Shown one piece after another: positions 61,004 to 64,000 of a DNA stretch of 64,000 nucleotides. Each line of letters opens with the position of its first letter. The stretch's first letter is position 1. The translations under genes were made by a program, and so were the position numbers. The DNA comes from Symbiodinium natans. Its lineage: Eukaryota > Sar > Dinophyceae > Suessiales > Symbiodiniaceae. The notes below the pieces were generated by a model that was not told where the DNA came from, did no database searches, and saw only the letters and a list, made by a program, of their open reading frames with translations. The stretch spans positions 239,501 to 303,500 of the forward strand of contig CAJNDS010001068.1 in the NCBI GenBank assembly GCA_905221605.1, given 5' to 3'.

Positions 61004-61063
61004 CGTGCGATCTCCCCGCAGCGCAGCGAAGGCGTAGTCGGACGCATGGAGCTGGCGCACATC
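61004..61063 (-). CDS. RCC1/HERC-like repeat exon
   Basis: Reads DVRQLHASDYAFAALRGDRT and ends CGCACG|GCGCCC, a GC donor. Joined to the exon at 60,756-60,827 it gives GDRT+VVAWGDP, the expected DG.VV.WG join. The acceptor is near GGAG|GAAGGAT. Confidence 0.7.
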
Positions 61064-61438
61064 CTTCCTCCAAATCATTATATATATATATATATAAGCT
61101 ACCCCCCCCCCCAGCGACCTACCCTTTTTAGGCCTTTTTAGGCCTTTTTAACAAAAAATAACAAAGAAGGCCCAACAGTCGCGTAGTTAATCACCGGGTA
61201 ATGAAGGACAGTTACTGGGACACCCACCTCACAGACCCCGATAAGCTAGCATTGGAAGAATCTACATTTTGAATCTGAAGCGGACAATGCTGTTTTTAGA
61301 TGTTTAGATCAGCGTTTTTCTATGCAAATTGTGGGTTTCAAGGGCAATTAATGTTTTGTTGAGCAACTAATTTATTTATACAATTGTGTTTGTACGAGGC
61401 AAAGTATTAATCAAATAGTGAAACATTTTTCTTGGTTC

Positions 61439-61965
61439 TATGCGAATTTCGCTACTAGAGTAATTATTAAGCAAAGAGCCCAATTTGACTCAAGTGAATA
61501 CTATTTAAAGGAGCATACTCAACCAAGATACGAAATAGGCACCATTTTCAACCAAAAAATGGCAAAGTGTGCGTTTAAAGTGCAAATACTGTATTTATAC
61601 AATTGTGTTTGTACTAGGCAAAGTATGCTCTCTGAAAAGTCCACTGAAATACCTTATGTTTACACATTCATGAATCGTTTTTCTTTTTGAAATAATCATT
61701 TTATGCGAATTTAGCTACTAGAGTAATTATTAAGCAAATAGCCCAATTTGACTCAAGTGAATACCATTTAAAGGACCATACTCAACCAAAATACGAAAGA
61801 AGCACCATATTCAACCAAAATATGGCAAAGTGTGGTTTAAAGGGCAAAGAGTGCTTTGTTGAGCAACTAATGCATTGAAACAAAGATGTCTGAAGTATTC
61901 AATAAAGACTACATATATACTATGCTTGAAAAACGCAACTTGCACAATCAGGCTTAAAACATGCA
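61439..61965. repeat. 263-bp direct repeat inside the TIR element
   Basis: TATGCGAATTTCGCTACTAG starts at 61,439, and a close copy TATGCGAATTTAGCTACTAG at 61,702 (period 263), followed in both by GAGTAATTATTAAGCAAA and CCCAATTTGACTCAAGTGAA. A third, more diverged start lies at 62,204. Confidence 0.85.
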
Positions 61966-62429
61966 CAAGAATCCTAGAAAAGTATACATAAGCAAATTCA
62001 CAAATACATAAAAACATCCAAAAGCGCAAGCTTTTCAGGAGAATCTCTGGTAAAGTTTGGATTATAGGGTTTTGGGGTATTCCTGGACGAGTAGGAGTCA
62101 CTTTTTAAGCAAACAATTCTAAGCAATAAATGCTTTTTCTCAAGACAAGTATTGCAAATGCTGCTTCTAGATAATTAATCGCATTTACCAGGCAAATATT
62201 ATCCATGCGAATTGAGCTACCAGAGCACCAAGTAATGGCTGAATAAGGCCTACTACACTTGAGTACAACCAAAAGATGCACTAAACACTAGCGGCTCTAC
62301 TTACATAATAACGAAACAAAAAGTTCTGAAGCACTAGAAAGACCACTTGTATACTATTTCTGAAAAGCACAATTATCATAAGCACACTTAAAAATGCGTA
62401 GTTGTTGCCTCGTGACCGTGAAGGCGAAC

Positions 62430-62725
62430 CAAAAAGCCAAAATACCAAAACCAAAAAACCAAAAATACCAAAACCAAAAAAACCAAAAAAACCAAAACCA
62501 AAAAAACCAAAAATACCAAAAAAACCAATTTTCCGGGACTCTTGGAGAAGCCTCATAGGGATTTCCTGAGAGTCCCGGAAAATTGGTTTTTTTAGTACTT
62601 TTGTTTTTTTTGGTTTTGGTTTGTTTGTTTTTTTGGTTTGTTTTTTTTTGGTTTTGGTTTTTTTGGTTTTTTTGGTTTTGGTTTTTTAGTTTTTTTTGGT
62701 TTTGGTATTTTTGGTTTTTCTACTG
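62430..62725. repeat. Large hairpin of CCAAAA and GGTTTT tracts
   Basis: A perfect 22-bp inverted repeat (62,521-62,542 and 62,569-62,590, containing AGAGTCCCGGAAAATTGG on the right arm) has a 26-nt loop. Its stem extends outward through about 90-130 nt of CCAAAA-type repeats on the left and GGTTTT-type repeats on the right. It lies inside the TIR element. Confidence 0.8.
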
Positions 62726-62814
62726 TCCCGTGTATGCGATTTTAGTTATATTTTAGTCTACGCCCTAGGAAATACGCTATATTGCACACCGAGTTTGCTT
62801 GCAGTGCAGCTGGG

Positions 62815-62866
62815 TGACTTGAGACAAGGCGAAAAAGGGTTGACTTGAGACAAGGCGAAAAAGGGT
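62815..62866. repeat. Perfect 26-bp tandem duplication
   Basis: TGACTTGAGACAAGGCGAAA plus AAGGGT occurs twice without a gap, directly inside the right terminal inverted repeat. Confidence 0.95.
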
Positions 62867-63142
62867 AGGTCACTGGGGGGGGGTACCATATATATATATA
62901 TATTTATTTATTTATGATATCAAACCTTTATTATTTGCTTATAGAGTGTATTATAACCTCTCCCATGATTTTTTTGAGTAACAGTTAATGCGGCGTTTTG
63001 CGGGTGTGATGGAAGAATTCTCCGAAACCCCAAGCCCCGAAACAGTCCCTAAACACAAAACCCTAAAGCCGAAACCGAAACCTCCTAAAATCCTAGAGAT
63101 ACTCAGGCTTGGGGCTGTGCTTTCACATTTGCCGCCGGGGTG

Positions 63143-63211
63143 CAGCTGCCCTTGCACGGCCCCGCTGTCCCCACCATATCGCCCATCTCCCCACGTCACA
63201 ACGGAGCCGTC
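63143..63211 (-). CDS. RCC1/HERC-like repeat exon
   Basis: After ACACGAG the exon reads DGSVVTWGDGRYGGDSGAVQ then GQL, the most complete copy of the motif in the window. It joins in frame to the exon at 63,752-63,802. GAGGAC occurs at both sides of that junction. Confidence 0.75.
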
Positions 63212-63216
63212 CTCGT

Positions 63217-63300
63217 GTTAGGGTTTAGGGTTTAGGGTTTAGGGTTTAGGGTTTAGGGTTTAGGGTTTAGGGTTTAGGGCTTAGGGTTTAGGGTTTAGGG
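63217..63300. repeat. TTTAGGG array, 12 units, adjoining an exon
   Basis: Perfect TTTAGGG units with one CTTAGGG. On the minus strand this CCCTAAA array runs into the acceptor of the exon at 63,211. Confidence 0.95.
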
Positions 63301-63359
63301 ATGTCTGAGTCAAGCCCAGGCCTTTTAGGGTAGCTGTTTAAGTAGGGTTCTAAGCATGG

Positions 63360-63575
63360 CACCTATTTACAACCCTACTTAGGGTACTTAACACCCTATT
63401 TAGGGTACTTCTAATCCTATTTAGGGTACTTAACACCCTATTTAGGGCACTTCTACTCCTATGTAGGAGTACGTATGTATGCCCTTGCCTATTCACTTCT
63501 ACTCCTACTTGGGGTACGTAAACCCCTGCTTCTTGACAGTCTACTCCCATTTGGGGTACGTATGCCCCTGCTTAT
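63360..63575. repeat. Tandem repeat with 21-22-bp and about 43-bp periods
   Basis: CCTATTTAGGGTACTT alternates with AACA and CTAAT ends four to five times. It passes into CCTACTTGGGGTACGTA and CCCATTTGGGGTACGTA units. Each unit contains a single TTTAGGG or TTTGGGG, as if a telomere-like unit were part of a longer satellite. Confidence 0.75.
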
Positions 63576-63594
63576 TAAGTACCAATGCAAGTAG

Positions 63595-63726
63595 AAGCCC
63601 TAAACCCTATACCCTGAACCCTGAACCCTGAACCGTAAACCCTAAACCCTAAACCCTAAACCCTAAACCCTGAACCCTGAACCCTGAACCCTAAACCCTA
63701 AACCCAGAACCCTAAACCCTAAACCC
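63595..63726. repeat. CCCTAAA/CCCTGAA array
   Basis: About 18 units alternating blocks of CCCTAAA and CCCTGAA, inside the intron after the first RCC1-like exon. Confidence 0.95.
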
Positions 63727-63751
63727 CCCGAGTAGCAAAAACAGCCCTGTC

Positions 63752-63802
63752 CTCCAACAAGGCCGCGAAGGCGGCCTGGGACGCCCGAATCTGCTGCACG
63801 TC
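63752..63802 (-). CDS. RCC1/HERC-like repeat exon, first in the window
   Basis: Exactly 17 codons between GTCACGAG|GAC and TTGGAG|GACAGG: DVQQIRASQAAFAALLE. Spliced to the exon at 63,211 it gives AALLE+DGSVVTWGD, an ideal repeat. Its intron begins GA. The gene must extend beyond the right window edge, since no start codon or signal is seen. Confidence 0.7.
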
Positions 63803-63848
63803 CTCGTGACCGCTTTAGGGTTTGGGGTTTAGGGTTTAGGGTTTGGGG

Positions 63849-63976
63849 TTTTAGGGTTTTAGGGTTTTAGGGTTTTAGGGTTTTAGGGTTTTAGGGTTTT
63901 AGGGTTTTAGGGTTTTAGGGTTTTAGGGTTTTAGGGTTTTAGGGTTTTAGGGTTTTAGGGTTTTAGGGTTTTAGGG
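63849..63976. repeat. TTTTAGGG eight-base array, 16 units
   Basis: Sixteen perfect TTTTAGGG units, then TTGG and further single units to the window edge. This is the eight-base form known as a telomere repeat in green algae such as Chlamydomonas, next to TTTAGGG arrays. Confidence 0.98.
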
Positions 63977-64000
63977 TTGGTTTTAGGGTTTCAGGGTTTG

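Larger units (their letters stand above)
61079..62902. mobile_element. 1.8-kb A+T-rich element with terminal inverted repeats, in an intron
   Basis: The left end has a TA run, then AGCTACCCCCCCCCCC, then AGCGACCTACCCTTTTT (61,079-61,129). The right end is its inverse: AAAAAGGGTAGGTCACT, GGGGGGGGGTACC, then a TA run (62,857-62,902). Between them the DNA is A+T-rich, free of telomere-like repeats and has no transposase-like frame. Subterminal direct repeats are present: AGGCCTTTTT near the left end and two perfect 26-bp copies at 62,815-62,866 near the right. It sits between two RCC1-like exons. Its ends and lack of coding suggest a non-autonomous DNA transposon inserted at a TA microsatellite. 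Confidence 0.6.
47296..64000. repeat. Mosaic of interstitial telomere-like arrays, right half
   Basis: Same organisation as the left mosaic: short CCCTAAA and TTTAGGG arrays in both orientations, exon-like islands and mini-elements. Arrays here are on average longer and cleaner, with the largest at 55,250-56,215 and 59,728-60,010. Confidence 0.9.

Noticed and set aside
61418-61690. Open frame of 90 codons in the A+T-rich element
   Set aside because: It lies within 263-bp direct repeats, its composition follows the DNA, and the second copy does not keep the frame.
62281-62556. Gly/Phe-rich open frame
   Set aside because: Encoded by the CCAAAA tract; low-complexity artefact.
63595-64000. Chromosome end (true telomere)
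   Set aside because: Arrays are short, change orientation, and are separated by exons and elements throughout the window; the window edge is probably arbitrary.
1-64000. Dinoflagellate spliced-leader sequence, tRNA and rRNA genes
   Set aside because: I looked for the SL core and for tRNA-like clover-leaf blocks by eye and found none that could be defended; a covariance-model scan would decide.

Overview
The window looks like nuclear DNA of a dinoflagellate. The evidence is (i) hundreds of TTTAGGG/CCCTAAA units in short arrays of both orientations; (ii) very short, G+C-rich coding islands bounded by AG|G acceptors and GT, GC or GA donors, the relaxed splice sites known from dinoflagellates; (iii) a Ty1/copia-type element with a strongly GC-rich coding strand; (iv) a secreted PAN/Apple-domain protein. 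I saw no bacterial operon, rRNA, tRNA, CRISPR array or dinoflagellate spliced-leader sequence. All homology statements are from reading motifs by eye; nothing was searched.

Layout. 1-7,750 is an A+T-rich block without telomere-like repeats, built from old diverged repeats, with one G+C-richer patch (4,923-5,467) that keeps a frameshifted C-terminal piece of a retroelement ORF. 8,638-9,703 (minus strand) is a two-exon gene for a secreted protein with two PAN-like domains. 10,790-36,793 and 47,296-64,000 are a mosaic: telomere-like arrays, small islands that read as single exons on either strand, and at least six families of roughly 100-bp dispersed elements, several of them palindromic. 36,794-47,295 is a complete copia-type LTR retrotransposon on the minus strand, with 213-bp LTRs that look identical and a 5-bp ACCCT target duplication, inserted inside a CCCTAAA array.

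The retrotransposon carries gag, zinc knuckle, protease, integrase, reverse transcriptase and RNase H, but also domains that are not standard copia parts: a RapZ C-terminal-like domain, an exonuclease-X C-terminal-like motif, Cys pairs like a zinc ribbon, an RS-rich tail behind a coiled coil, and a 2-oxoglutarate/Fe(II) oxygenase-like domain between integrase and reverse transcriptase. Its reading frame is broken about six times although the LTRs are identical.

The second discovery is a minus-strand exon series from 63.8 to 54.6 kb. Ten islands of 50-90 nt each encode half of an RCC1/HERC-like repeat (VVTWG ... GGDS.AV..QL ... FAALL.DG). Several join in frame through GA-AG or GC-AG junctions, and the introns between them consist of telomere-like arrays and mini-elements, plus one 1.8-kb element with terminal inverted repeats. 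The other islands across the window suggest the same architecture elsewhere.
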